A DNA stretch of 34,136 nucleotides from Bdellovibrionales bacterium (GTDB lineage: Bacteria; Bdellovibrionota_C; UBA2361; SZUA-149; JAGRAN01). The notes under the pieces are model-generated. The model saw only the letters and a program-made list of their open reading frames with translations. It did no database searches and was not told where the DNA came from. A program made the translations under genes and the position numbers. The stretch lies in NCBI GenBank assembly GCA_020434585.1, contig JAGRAN010000127.1:1-34136 (forward strand), given 5' to 3'. Positions 26,399 through 34,136 of this stretch are shown in pieces (the first letter of the stretch is position 1; each line of letters starts with the position of its first letter).

Positions 26399-27001
26399 TT
26401 ACTGCTCGCAATATTTGCTTTGCAAGGACAGGCAAAACGAGCGGATCTCCTCTAGGTGAGGAACGAGTTTGCCGTCGATTACGTCTGCCATGAGGATCCA
26501 CGATTGGTGAAGCTGGTGCTGAACGATTTCTTCTGAGATCTGAAGAATCGGAGTTATTTTTTCGCTGTAGCTATTCACATCTTGCTCAGCAGTTTCTGCA
26601 AGCACTTGGAGCACGGCGCTGTACCAATTGAAGAATGCTTTCAAGTCGTCCATTGATTGGCTGAAAGAATTGTTGGCGTCTTCGTTACTGCCTTGTCGGA
26701 AAAGTTGTGCGCTTACTTGCAGCTGCTCGGCGATTTGCTCAAGATATCCTCCAGCTTGAGACAAGCGCTCAGAAACGTAATCCTCTTTTGAGCCCGTAGT
26801 AACTTCAAGCATTGCGTCGCCCTGCACGCTGAGCGGGACTCTCCAGTCTGCGTCGCTAAGTTCTTTTCCTTCGAGAACGAGAGAGGTAATGATGCTGTCT
26901 GGGTCGATTTGCGCTTTGATCAATTCTACGAGGTCGGCCATCGTGTTGATTGTGCCGATGTCGCTCAGCTCCTGCTCGCCGTTAATCTTGACACGTACCA
27001 T
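26399..27001 (-). CDS. Hypothetical protein: ubiquitin-like N-terminus plus helical domain
   Basis: 200 residues, acidic and soluble. Residues 1 to about 70 have the strand/helix/strand pattern of a ubiquitin-like beta-grasp: VRVKING, the helix TMADLVELIKAQI, then SLVLEGKELSDADW and AMLEVTTG, laid out like the ubiquitin LIFAGKQLEDGRTL segment. Residues about 75-200 are long amphipathic helices (SERLSQAGGYLEQIAEQLQV and on). No catalytic motif is seen. It starts 3 bases after the GT9 gene stop and is co-transcribed with it, converging with the Cas4-like gene 7 bases away. The helical part and the placement between glycosyltransferase genes and fliS could fit a chaperone or adaptor, but that is a guess. 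Confidence 0.6.
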   Translation of the reverse strand: MVRVKINGEQELSDIGTINTMADLVELIKAQIDPDSIITSLVLEGKELSDADWRVPLSVQGDAMLEVTTGSKEDYVSERLSQAGGYLEQIAEQLQVSAQLFRQGSNEDANNSFSQSMDDLKAFFNWYSAVLQVLAETAEQDVNSYSEKITPILQISEEIVQHQLHQSWILMADVIDGKLVPHLEEIRSFCLSLQSKYCEQ

Positions 27002-27004
27002 GTG

Positions 27005-28726
27005 TTAGTTCCAATTCTGCTCTATGTTGTACTTAAACAGCTTAGCAAACTTTTGGCCGCGCCGTCTGAGATTTTCGTAAATTTGCTTCATTTCCGAGGC
27101 TAGATGCACAGGATCAGCGCCCTGCATGTTCTGCTGCTCCATTACAAACATTCTCACCAGTGCGCCCAGCATCGGATAAGCCAGCCCGATATCTTCGATA
27201 TGGCGGTTGATTGCGTTAATTTGAGAATTAACTTCACCCAGCAAGCTAGGTGGGCTCGAAACATTTCGGATAAGCTCAACCAATCGCTCGGAAACTTCTA
27301 CTCCTTTTACAGCTGCGTTAATTGCCTCGTCAAGGCCTGCTGTGCCCTCAGCTCTGTGATCGATTACAGCAAGTTTGTTTGTAGCCTCGACATGAGGAAC
27401 ATCTTTAACAGGCATCATGCCGAATTCTTCCTTCCACAAGTGCCGATAAGCGTCCATTGCTGCGTCGAAGTATGCCGGATGATAACCGAGGCGCGCTGCC
27501 GGTGAGTTAAGGCGTCTAAAATCTAAAAAACCCTCTTCGTCAAAATCGCTGTAGTACACGGCGACTTGATCGGGCGGACATAGTGTCTCGTCGATTGCAA
27601 GGCTGGCAACTTCCTCTGCAGAAGTTGCTAGGCGAAGCTTAAGCAAGTAGGCGACCATCTCTGGTGTGATCTGATCATGGCAGTCTGGTCGCGGACAAGA
27701 AAAGTTTGGATTACATGGATTGCAGCTGATTTGCGGCTGAATGATTAGGTTGCCTCTGCTATAGGGACCTGTTTCGAAGCAGTACGCCGAGGCAAGAAAT
27801 AGCGCGATCACTGGGGTGCCGACGGCAACGGCAAGATGCATTGGGCCAGTATCACCTGTTATTAACGCATCAGCGCGCTGCAGCAGTGCTGCGAGCTCGC
27901 CTAGGTTAGTCTTGCCCACTGCGCTTGCGATGTTGGGGTGATTGTAAATGCTAAGGATTTTTTCGATGATCGCTGCTTCACCTGCCGCACCGGTCATAAT
28001 GACTCGAGCACCATGTTCTTCAACCAGCTGCTGCAGCAGGCGGGCAAACTTAACAGGCGCCCATTGACGCTTTTCCTGGCTAGCTCCGGCTTGAAGACAC
28101 ACGAGAGGACCGCTGGCGGAGCTTAGGCCGTGTTCGGCCAGAAACTTGTCAGGAAAGGAATGAAACTGCTGCGGAATTTCATAGACCAAATGACGCGGGT
28201 GCGTGTGAACGCCTGCGGAGCAGCGAATTACGTCAACCAGGTTAATCGAGTTGTAGTGCCGATTGGAGTGATAGACAAAAGCGGCGAAGAGCATCGACCA
28301 TGGGTTAGAAATAATACGATTCCCTTCGTCGTCGGCAGTCCAGCCGTAGCTGCGTTCAATGCCGATCATCTTGAGTAGCAATGCTGTGTAGCCGGCCGAT
28401 GCCATGTTTACGCAGTAGTCAAAGTTCTTTGCTCGTAAATCTTGGACTAGCTTGTGGACATATTCGTAGCCGTCAACGATTCCGTCTCCATCCCGGTGTA
28501 GGCTGCGAACGACCATGGACAGATCGACTTCATACAGCTCGTCAATGCCGGGAATCCCCTTGCAAATTGCGGAGAATTGGCGATCGACAAGAACTGTTAA
28601 TCTTGCGCCTGGAAACTGCTCTTTCATCCCGACAATTGTCGGCGACGCCTGCAGCAGGTCTCCCAGTCTGGTAATTGCAACCAGCAGGATGTTGCTAACG
28701 GGTTTCTGATCGAAGCTTGTTGACAT
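27005..28726 (-). CDS. GT9 heptosyltransferase-like glycosyltransferase
   Basis: 573 residues from the ATG at 28726; a TTG two codons upstream is the alternative. The N-terminal 360 residues are a GT9/WaaF-like GT-B enzyme: NILLVAITRLGDLLQASPTI opening, CLQAGASQEKRQWAPVKFA donor-half start, and ITGDTGPMHLAVAVGTPVIALF, the family signature. A cysteine cluster (SCNPCNPNFSCPRPDC) follows, as in other GT9 proteins. The C-terminal 200 residues are helical and unassigned. The family transfers heptose or related sugars from ADP/GDP-activated donors, classically in LPS core; here the setting points to a flagellar or surface glycan. Its start overlaps the previous gene by about 32 bases. Confidence 0.85.
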   Translation of the reverse strand: MSTSFDQKPVSNILLVAITRLGDLLQASPTIVGMKEQFPGARLTVLVDRQFSAICKGIPGIDELYEVDLSMVVRSLHRDGDGIVDGYEYVHKLVQDLRAKNFDYCVNMASAGYTALLLKMIGIERSYGWTADDEGNRIISNPWSMLFAAFVYHSNRHYNSINLVDVIRCSAGVHTHPRHLVYEIPQQFHSFPDKFLAEHGLSSASGPLVCLQAGASQEKRQWAPVKFARLLQQLVEEHGARVIMTGAAGEAAIIEKILSIYNHPNIASAVGKTNLGELAALLQRADALITGDTGPMHLAVAVGTPVIALFLASAYCFETGPYSRGNLIIQPQISCNPCNPNFSCPRPDCHDQITPEMVAYLLKLRLATSAEEVASLAIDETLCPPDQVAVYYSDFDEEGFLDFRRLNSPAARLGYHPAYFDAAMDAYRHLWKEEFGMMPVKDVPHVEATNKLAVIDHRAEGTAGLDEAINAAVKGVEVSERLVELIRNVSSPPSLLGEVNSQINAINRHIEDIGLAYPMLGALVRMFVMEQQNMQGADPVHLASEMKQIYENLRRRGQKFAKLFKYNIEQNWN

Positions 28727-31517
28727 AAGCAATCTGCGCTTTGAGATTGAACATAAACATCAGCATCTGCTCGACCTCGTCGAGTGCGCCTTTTCCAAGC
28801 TGAATGTCTGCTACCAGCTGTTCAAGTTTCGGTTCCTCTCCTCTTTGGTAAACCTTCTCCAGCCTCTCTTTTAGTTCGGGATACTTCTCTGCGGCGGCCA
28901 GCGTCTTGGGCCAAGGTCCTTCGCTTACGCGAGAGCGCAAATATTCAGAGCGATCTGCATAGATATAGCCGAGCATCGACTTCACTCGGTGCTCGTAAGT
29001 GTGCTCTTCGAGGACACGTTTGCGAGCTGCTTCTGTAATAGCCGTGCGCTCTGCTGGATTTTGCAGAAAGTACTTAATTTTGTCTTCCAGCTCATTCCCA
29101 TCACTGAAAGTAGCAATTTCGCTTCCGACGGAGAAAAGTTCGGGCAGTAATGTTCGATTGTCCGCTAACTGAAATGCACCTGCTGCTGCAAGTTCAAACG
29201 TGCGCGGGTTTACAAAGTCTCCGAAAGGATCTACGCCGTCACGTTCCATTGAAGAGTGGAGATTGAGATTAATCTCTGAGCTGTTGAATATTTTTACATA
29301 CTCTTCCGGTTCAAGCCGTCGTCCACCTTCCTGAACGAGTTTGTCGAAAGGGTGACTCTTCGGCCACTCGGTGCCCCAAATCTTAAACGGCATGTTGGCG
29401 AGCTGCGCAAACATTTGCTGCCGGTTATGATATCCCGCCCCTAAAAAGGAAATCGGTGAACCCCAACGAGCTCGCTCCTCTTCCGGAACATTAAGCGGTT
29501 TGTGAACGTGAGGGTCGCATGCCAGCGGAAGATAAATAGCTCTGCCAGCTCCCGCGGCCTCAACATAGGTAGTAAACGGTTCCTTCTGAATCAGGAACAT
29601 GTAATCGTAGTAGCGGGAAATCTGCTGCCAAGTGGCAAACCGTCTGCAGTCTTCCACAAACCACATTGCGGTAATAATGCCGCGGTTGCGCATCTCCGTC
29701 AGCGCTTCTGGAGACAAAGGTGCCTGCGCCAGGCTGATCATAATATCAACAGGTCGTTCGCTCAGGCCTTCTAAAACTATTTCAGACAACATTTGCACGA
29801 AGGAGCTCTCAAGAGAGCTTCGTCGTGATTTGTCGCGCACGAACTCAGGCAGCTTCTTGTACGGAGGACAGAAGTCTGACAAGTCGTAGTACTGAACTCG
29901 ATGGCCGAGCCGCCGAAACGCATTGTAGACATAGCTGGCTATTGGGAGTGAGCCCCCGTAGATCGGACCGACTACGGCAATTGACGGCCGCAGACCTTCA
30001 GCAGAGCGCTTTGACCAAAAAATTGTACGAATTTCGTCTACGAAACTGCGATGAAGCGCGTGGGTTTGAGGGTGCGCAATAATAGTTGTTTCGACGTGAT
30101 CAGCGGATAGGGATTCGCTTACCTCCTTAAACTGTTCAGGGGTAATTGTCAGCGAATCCAGTTGACCCAGCAAGTTAGTGTAGTCCTGAATGCCTAGCGC
30201 CGCTCTAAGTACTCGCGGGTCAGGCTCTACTACATGGACATTAGAGCCCATTTTCTCAACAAGCGATGCTAGATGATATCCGGAAGCGAATCCAATGACG
30301 ATCAGTCTTTCACCGCTTGGCCTGCAGCAGCGTTCGGCCCAAACTTCTCCGGCACGTCGTGGCTTGTCTTTTTGGTCGAGCGCTGTATCGCCACGATAAA
30401 CTACTCCGTCACCGCTGCCCGCGCGTCGAACAGATACTTCCGCATCCGGCGCGATGGTAGAAGCAAGCTTGTGAACTTCAGGAAATCGCTCTGCGAGGAC
30501 TCTTAGATTTCGTTCGAAAATTTCTGCGGACCACTCGCCAGTATTTGCACTTGCGGGTGACTGTTCGCGTTTCGAAGGAGCGGCTCCTGTTTTCAGTTCT
30601 TCAAGAAGCTCAATAACCTGTGGCTCGGGGCTATCAAAATGCTGAACCGCAAATTCCAAAGCCTCGCGCGCTTCACTAAGTTCACCTTTATCTAGGTGCT
30701 GCTGCGCTCGGGCAAGGGCCATTAAATATTCTGTTTCTGAGCCGCCCCAACCAGATCCCGCACTCTGCTCACCTCCGGGCATGAGTATCTCAGCAATCTG
30801 AGCGGCGCTTAAACTTGGCTGTTCGTTTTTAGTGAGATCTACGAATTTGGCGTACAAGCCAGCTTCCTCGTCGGATACCTCGAATGGCAAGACCAGCTCT
30901 CTTACGCCGACAACTGAAAATCCTGCCGCCTGAACAGCGGCGACGAAACGGCCCTTGTCGTAGCAGCGAATTGCAATGCTGTCTTCCTGCATTGCCGCTT
31001 GGGGTGAGCCAAGATAGAGCTGAAGACGTGCATGTCCGCCAGGCTTCAAAACTCGCTGCAGTTCAAGCAAGTAGGTAGCAACGACAGCAACTGGCATACT
31101 GGCAAGAGCTGCAAATGTGTATGCAAGATCGATTGAATTTGATTCAACGGCGCTTATGTCTGAACCATTGCCGAGATGAAGGGTCACATTGCTTTTATCG
31201 CTAAGGAGGCGCTGCGCTTCCGCAATTGCTTGTTCGGAAACGTCGACACCAATCACTTGCTTACAGCGTTTCGAGGCCGCACCGACAAGTCTCCCTACTC
31301 CGCAGCCCAGGTCGAGTGCAGTAGCTTGAGAGACGAATTTTTCGTCGAGACCCTTGAACAGCAAGGAGAGATCGCGGTCACCGGTTTCCCACATCGCGCA
31401 GTCGTCGTCTACGCCGTCACTCATCCAGTAGCGGTAATCGTGAGCGATGCGGCGATCCCACTCCGAGCGCATCCGGCTGCCCAGTTCTTGGAGTTTTAGT
31501 TTGTCGTCCGCTGACAT
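28695..31517 (-). CDS. Methyltransferase / Maf-like / CgeB-like glycosyltransferase fusion
   Basis: About 940 residues from the ATG at 31517 (MSADDKLKLQELG); an upstream in-frame ATG at 31583 adds 22 less protein-like residues. The order is as follows. A class I SAM methyltransferase (LDLGCGVGRL, then VIGVDVSEQA) covers about the first 230 residues. A short linker follows. A region of about 330-530 has FERNLRVLAERFPE and LIVIGFASGYHLASLV, resembling the Rossmann part of Maf motility accessory proteins. The last domain is a CgeB-like glycosyltransferase (AVVGPIYGGSLPIASYVYNA; IWGTEWPKSHPF; NPRTFELAAAGAFQLADNRT). The Maf resemblance is by eye. The protein probably makes and modifies a flagellar glycan. 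Confidence 0.75.
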   Translation of the reverse strand: MSADDKLKLQELGSRMRSEWDRRIAHDYRYWMSDGVDDDCAMWETGDRDLSLLFKGLDEKFVSQATALDLGCGVGRLVGAASKRCKQVIGVDVSEQAIAEAQRLLSDKSNVTLHLGNGSDISAVESNSIDLAYTFAALASMPVAVVATYLLELQRVLKPGGHARLQLYLGSPQAAMQEDSIAIRCYDKGRFVAAVQAAGFSVVGVRELVLPFEVSDEEAGLYAKFVDLTKNEQPSLSAAQIAEILMPGGEQSAGSGWGGSETEYLMALARAQQHLDKGELSEAREALEFAVQHFDSPEPQVIELLEELKTGAAPSKREQSPASANTGEWSAEIFERNLRVLAERFPEVHKLASTIAPDAEVSVRRAGSGDGVVYRGDTALDQKDKPRRAGEVWAERCCRPSGERLIVIGFASGYHLASLVEKMGSNVHVVEPDPRVLRAALGIQDYTNLLGQLDSLTITPEQFKEVSESLSADHVETTIIAHPQTHALHRSFVDEIRTIFWSKRSAEGLRPSIAVVGPIYGGSLPIASYVYNAFRRLGHRVQYYDLSDFCPPYKKLPEFVRDKSRRSSLESSFVQMLSEIVLEGLSERPVDIMISLAQAPLSPEALTEMRNRGIITAMWFVEDCRRFATWQQISRYYDYMFLIQKEPFTTYVEAAGAGRAIYLPLACDPHVHKPLNVPEEERARWGSPISFLGAGYHNRQQMFAQLANMPFKIWGTEWPKSHPFDKLVQEGGRRLEPEEYVKIFNSSEINLNLHSSMERDGVDPFGDFVNPRTFELAAAGAFQLADNRTLLPELFSVGSEIATFSDGNELEDKIKYFLQNPAERTAITEAARKRVLEEHTYEHRVKSMLGYIYADRSEYLRSRVSEGPWPKTLAAAEKYPELKERLEKVYQRGEEPKLEQLVADIQLGKGALDEVEQMLMFMFNLKAQIAYVNKLRSETR

Positions 31518-31583
31518 AATCCCATTCTTGGAAACGCACAAAAGTGCCAACCGCGGGCTTACCAGCCTATCGACTGGCGCCAT

Positions 31584-31737
31584 TTCGCCGCAAGTATTTA
31601 ACTTCTATAGAAAAAGATGCTGTGAGCTAGCTAATCGACGCGCATTCCGCGTCTAGGAAACAGCTTGCGCTGCTAATAGGCCGTAAACGCAAGACAACTC
31701 AAGCGTAAACGCACTAAAATAGACTGAAAATTTCGAA
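31584..31737. other. Spacer between the fusion enzyme and fliS
   Basis: No gene is seen. It holds a small inverted repeat GACGCG/CGCGTC (about 31638-31654) without a T-run, and a direct repeat of CGTAAACGCA (two copies about 24 bases apart near 31682-31713). Their meaning is unknown; neither looks like a normal terminator. Confidence 0.3.
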
Positions 31738-32214
31738 CTAGAACTGAACTGATAGCGATGAATTCTCTGGGGTTTCTTCAGTGGAGTGCTTCTCCGCCCC
31801 CTGCCCTCGCTCGAGAATATCGCTTAGTTCGTTATTGTATTTACCGCTGTCGATAATCTCGCGGTATGCTCCGGCGATCGTTTCGAGCAGATTAATCACC
31901 CGCTGAACTTTCTCCGGATCTTTCTGAAGATTAGCTTCCGTTAAGTAGAAAAGCATAAAATCGTATAAACGATCTAAGTCTTTTGCAATTTGCCCGCCCG
32001 AATCGAAATCGAGCGTGTTCATCAGCTCTGCAATAATCGCCTGCCCTTTGCTTAAAAAGCGGGCGAATTTAACGATGTCCTTGTTTACCAGGCCGTCTTT
32101 AGCGTGCTTTAGGAAATTAATGCCCCCGTCATACATCATGAGCAGGAGCTTGCCTCGATCTACTGTGGAGATCTGAACGTTCGTGTATTGCTTGTGTGCG
32201 TTCTTGGCGTACAT
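31738..32214 (-). CDS. fliS: Flagellin export chaperone FliS
   Basis: 158 residues, slightly longer than the usual 125-140 because of an acidic low-complexity tail. The FliS core is clear: NAHKQYTNVQISTVDRGKLL (5-24), LMMYDGGINFLKHA, then helices with ISKGQAIIAELMNTLDF-type sequence (KGQAIIAELMNTLD) and LDRLYDFMLFYLTEANLQKD. FliS binds the C-terminal part of flagellin in the cytoplasm and keeps it unpolymerised until export. It lies downstream of fliD, the conserved order; a gap of about 160 bases separates them. Only a weak ribosome-binding site precedes the ATG. Confidence 0.95.
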   Translation of the reverse strand: MYAKNAHKQYTNVQISTVDRGKLLLMMYDGGINFLKHAKDGLVNKDIVKFARFLSKGQAIIAELMNTLDFDSGGQIAKDLDRLYDFMLFYLTEANLQKDPEKVQRVINLLETIAGAYREIIDSGKYNNELSDILERGQGAEKHSTEETPENSSLSVQF

Positions 32215-32377
32215 AAACCGAAAAACCTGTGTTGTCTGATTCCCTAACGCTGTTGAAACTTCCTGTATCTATAATTGTTATCGTAAGTTTACCCCCTGCT
32301 CCTTTAGCGGTTTCTGGGAAGAAATCCTATTTTTTTAAGGGGAATCGCGTATTGCTAAGCAGTTGATATTATTACAC

Positions 32378-33790
32378 TTATAGCCCTGCCAAGATGCCGC
32401 TCAGCGCAGACTCCTTGCTTTGCAGTTCAGCGGTGATTTGTTCAAGTCGGGCGAAGCGCAAAGTTAGCGTTTCTCGCATTGAAGCGGTTTGCCGTTCGAG
32501 CTGCTCAATTGCGTCGTTTAAGTTAGAAATCTCGTTGTTATTTGACTCCTGCGCCAGGTCAATAAACCCGTTGAACTTCGTAAACTGGTTGAGCACTCCA
32601 GCTGTGCCGGCAACGTTGTCGGCGAAGTCTGTAATTACTTCGGACACCCCGGTTGAATCGGTGTTAACGGCTTCAATAAACTCATCAATATCAAAGCTAA
32701 GCGAGCCGTCCCGGTTTGTGGAGATACCGAGCTCGGACATTGCGGTGACTTCCGTTCCATTTGCCGACGAAGCAGCTAGCAACTGAGTTCTAAATCTTGA
32801 AATCAGATCGTTATCGACGTTAGTTTTGGCCAAAGTTCCGAACACGTTGGTCGCGTTGTCGCCGGACTCGATACGTTCGATAGTGTCATTTTCGTTGACG
32901 AAATCGACTATGTCGTTGAACGCATCGATCAATTCCTGTAGCTGATCCCCAGTCGAGTCGGCATCGTCGCTGATGGTGATAGTTGTTTGACCGGCGCTCT
33001 CAAGGTTAAAAGTTACTCCGGATATTACGTCATTGATGGTGTTGGTTTGACGCGTAATAGTTCCAGCAATTCCGTCAATAGAGAATGTTGCGTCAGTTGC
33101 GTCGGCGGAAGAGTCGTCGATTGTAATCGATCCTGTCCCTACTGAGTCGGTATAGCTTATTGAAATAGCACCCTCTTCTGTGCCTGTGTTTAAAGTCTGC
33201 AGCACAAGCTGGTAATTTGGACTGCTACTAGTTCCTGTGTTTACCGCGGAAGCGACGATATTCCCCTCAGCTCCCGGGTCATTATTAATAGCGTCAATTA
33301 CGTCTTGGAGTGTATCACCTGCTGCGGTGTCGACGTTAACGCTGATTACAAAGCTGCTTCCTCCAGTTCCTACGGTAATTGACAGTGTCTCATCGAAACC
33401 GGAGTCAGGATCGAACTCCGAGGTGAGGCTCGACCAAGGAGAAAGGCCATTGGTTATGTTTGCAGTTTCAGTGTTTGCTACTGAGGTCACTGTCAGCGTG
33501 TACGATGAATTAATCGCCGTCGTACCGGCCGCAGCCGTGGCGACTGTTGCGTCCGAGGTATTTGCCTCTTTCTTTACTCCGCCGCCATTAATCGTGCGAA
33601 ACTGATCAACCAGGTCGTTTAGCGCGAGAATCTTGGTGTTGAGTTCTTCGAGAGCGTCATTCTCAGAGTTGAGAAATTCTATCTCAGAGCGCCGCAGCTC
33701 GTTGGAAGATTCGCGGGCTTCGACCAGTGCGTCAATTAACGCAGCAGAGTCAATGCCAGACGCCAAGCCGGAAAACTGAATGAGAGCCAT
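32378..33790 (-). CDS. fliD: Filament cap protein FliD
   Basis: 470 residues with the FliD plan: N-terminal domain FSGLASGIDSAALIDALVEA (6-25), a threonine/serine-rich middle region typical of the exposed D2/D3 domains, and a C-terminal domain with QELIDAFNDIVDFVNEN, then MSELGISTNRDGSLSFD, and a coiled coil ending ESALSGILAGL. FliD pentamers cap the filament and insert flagellin. A strong GGGAGG ribosome-binding site precedes the ATG. A second fliD-like gene lies immediately upstream in the same orientation. Confidence 0.95.
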   Translation of the reverse strand: MALIQFSGLASGIDSAALIDALVEARESSNELRRSEIEFLNSENDALEELNTKILALNDLVDQFRTINGGGVKKEANTSDATVATAAAGTTAINSSYTLTVTSVANTETANITNGLSPWSSLTSEFDPDSGFDETLSITVGTGGSSFVISVNVDTAAGDTLQDVIDAINNDPGAEGNIVASAVNTGTSSSPNYQLVLQTLNTGTEEGAISISYTDSVGTGSITIDDSSADATDATFSIDGIAGTITRQTNTINDVISGVTFNLESAGQTTITISDDADSTGDQLQELIDAFNDIVDFVNENDTIERIESGDNATNVFGTLAKTNVDNDLISRFRTQLLAASSANGTEVTAMSELGISTNRDGSLSFDIDEFIEAVNTDSTGVSEVITDFADNVAGTAGVLNQFTKFNGFIDLAQESNNNEISNLNDAIEQLERQTASMRETLTLRFARLEQITAELQSKESALSGILAGL

Positions 33791-33838
33791 AAACTACTAC
33801 CTCCCTGTACTACCGCACTCCACAACCCGTTTGTGAAG

Positions 33839-33887
33839 GCCAGCACAACAGCTAATGCTGGCGAAAGCAGGCCCGGCGCCTGCTTTC
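33839..33887 (-). repeat. Two adjacent hairpins between the tandem fliD genes
   Basis: The first pairs GAAAGCAGGC (33863-33872) with GCCTGCTTTC (33878-33887), a 10-bp perfect stem with a 5-base loop, starting 3 bases past the upstream fliD-like stop. The second pairs GCCAGCA (33839-33845) with TGCTGGC (33856-33862), 7 bp with a 10-base loop. They abut each other and no T-run follows, so complete termination is unlikely; they could limit read-through, stabilise the upstream mRNA or mark a processing site. Confidence 0.6.
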
Positions 33888-33889
33888 CG

Positions 33890-34136
33890 CTAAAACTTCA
33901 GCAATCCTGCAATCAGGTTTGCGTCAGAGTTGAGCTTAGCGAGTAAGCCCTCGAGCGAAGTGAACTGGCTTTGCAAAGCCTCCTGCCGTGAGGTTGCACT
34001 GCGCTCGACCTTTGAAATCGTGTCCTGCAGGTTTTGCATTTCGCCGTTATTGGCATCCTGCGCACCATCAATCAGCTTGCCGAAACCGGTGAACTGCTGG
34101 ATGGAACCCGTTGCTCCGCCTAACTGGTCTGCGAGG
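33890..34136 (-). CDS. Second FliD-like protein, C-terminal part (cut by window edge)
   Basis: The minus strand is open from the window edge to a TAG at 33890-33892 and encodes 81 residues: LADQLGGATGSIQQFTGFGK, LIDGAQDANNGEMQNLQDTI and a final coiled coil ending ANLIAGLLKF. The order and spacing of hydrophobic residues follow the C-terminus of the neighbouring FliD (LADNVAGTAGVLNQFTKFNG ... SALSGILAGL), so it is a FliD paralog, with clear divergence between the two. It is incomplete here, so full length and integrity cannot be judged. Confidence 0.85.
   Translation of the reverse strand, partial: LADQLGGATGSIQQFTGFGKLIDGAQDANNGEMQNLQDTISKVERSATSRQEALQSQFTSLEGLLAKLNSDANLIAGLLKF

Noticed and set aside
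31660-31700. GG-N10-GC pattern upstream of the fusion enzyme gene
   Set aside because: The -12 element reads CAGC and the -24 element lacks TGGCA; a chance match.
33815-33828. GG-N10-GC pattern on the minus strand just upstream of fliD
   Set aside because: Only GG and TGC match; it would leave a leader of about 13 bases that cuts into the ribosome-binding site.

Overview
The window reads as a chromosomal motility locus of a Gram-negative bacterium with a sigma-54-controlled polar-type flagellum. The regulator/kinase/response-regulator set placed next to flgBC-fliEFGHIJ, followed by a MotE-like gene, resembles deltaproteobacterial and related lineages. That placement rests on gene order and protein style only and is tentative. 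No tRNA, rRNA, CRISPR array or insertion sequence was recognised.

Layout. Bases 1-830 are poorly resolved: a possible gene end, a 28-bp perfect palindrome and one small hypothetical ORF. Bases 831-2137 hold a secreted TolB-like beta-propeller gene (+) and a single-domain rhodanese (-). A clear Rho-independent terminator (2279-2319) closes the basal-body operon, which runs leftward from about 9972 as flgB-flgC-fliE-fliF-fliG-fliH-fliI-fliJ-motE-like. A sigma-54 -24/-12 promoter lies just upstream of flgB (10020-10035). Upstream, and also leftward, is a tightly packed regulatory operon: a receiver-less sigma-54 activator, an exported TPR protein, a soluble histidine kinase and an NtrC-type response regulator (FlrB/FlrC-like). 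It has its own candidate sigma-54 promoter (14389-14404). A 1598-residue NAD-dependent glutamate dehydrogenase gene (+) follows and converges, one base apart, on the next block.

Bases 19762-31583 form what looks like a flagellin/surface glycosylation block on the minus strand: a CgeB-like glycosyltransferase, a 1241-residue double GT4 + TPR protein, a GT9 heptosyltransferase-like protein, and a methyltransferase/Maf-like/CgeB-like fusion. A 200-residue protein whose N-terminus resembles a ubiquitin-like fold sits at the end of this block. Lying the other way inside it is a Cas4-like PD-(D/E)XK protein carrying two inserted transmembrane helices, with no CRISPR array nearby. Bases 31738 to the right end carry fliS, fliD and the 3' end of a second fliD-like gene.

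How the parts fit (inference): the activator and the kinase/response-regulator pair would drive sigma-54 promoters such as the one before flgB. The basal-body operon builds the MS ring, rotor and export ATPase. FliD/FliS handle filament capping and flagellin chaperoning, and the glycosylation block probably modifies flagellin, possibly with a dedicated chaperone. The most unusual items are the membrane-inserted Cas4-like protein, the ubiquitin-like small protein, the three-domain modification enzyme and the tandem fliD genes.
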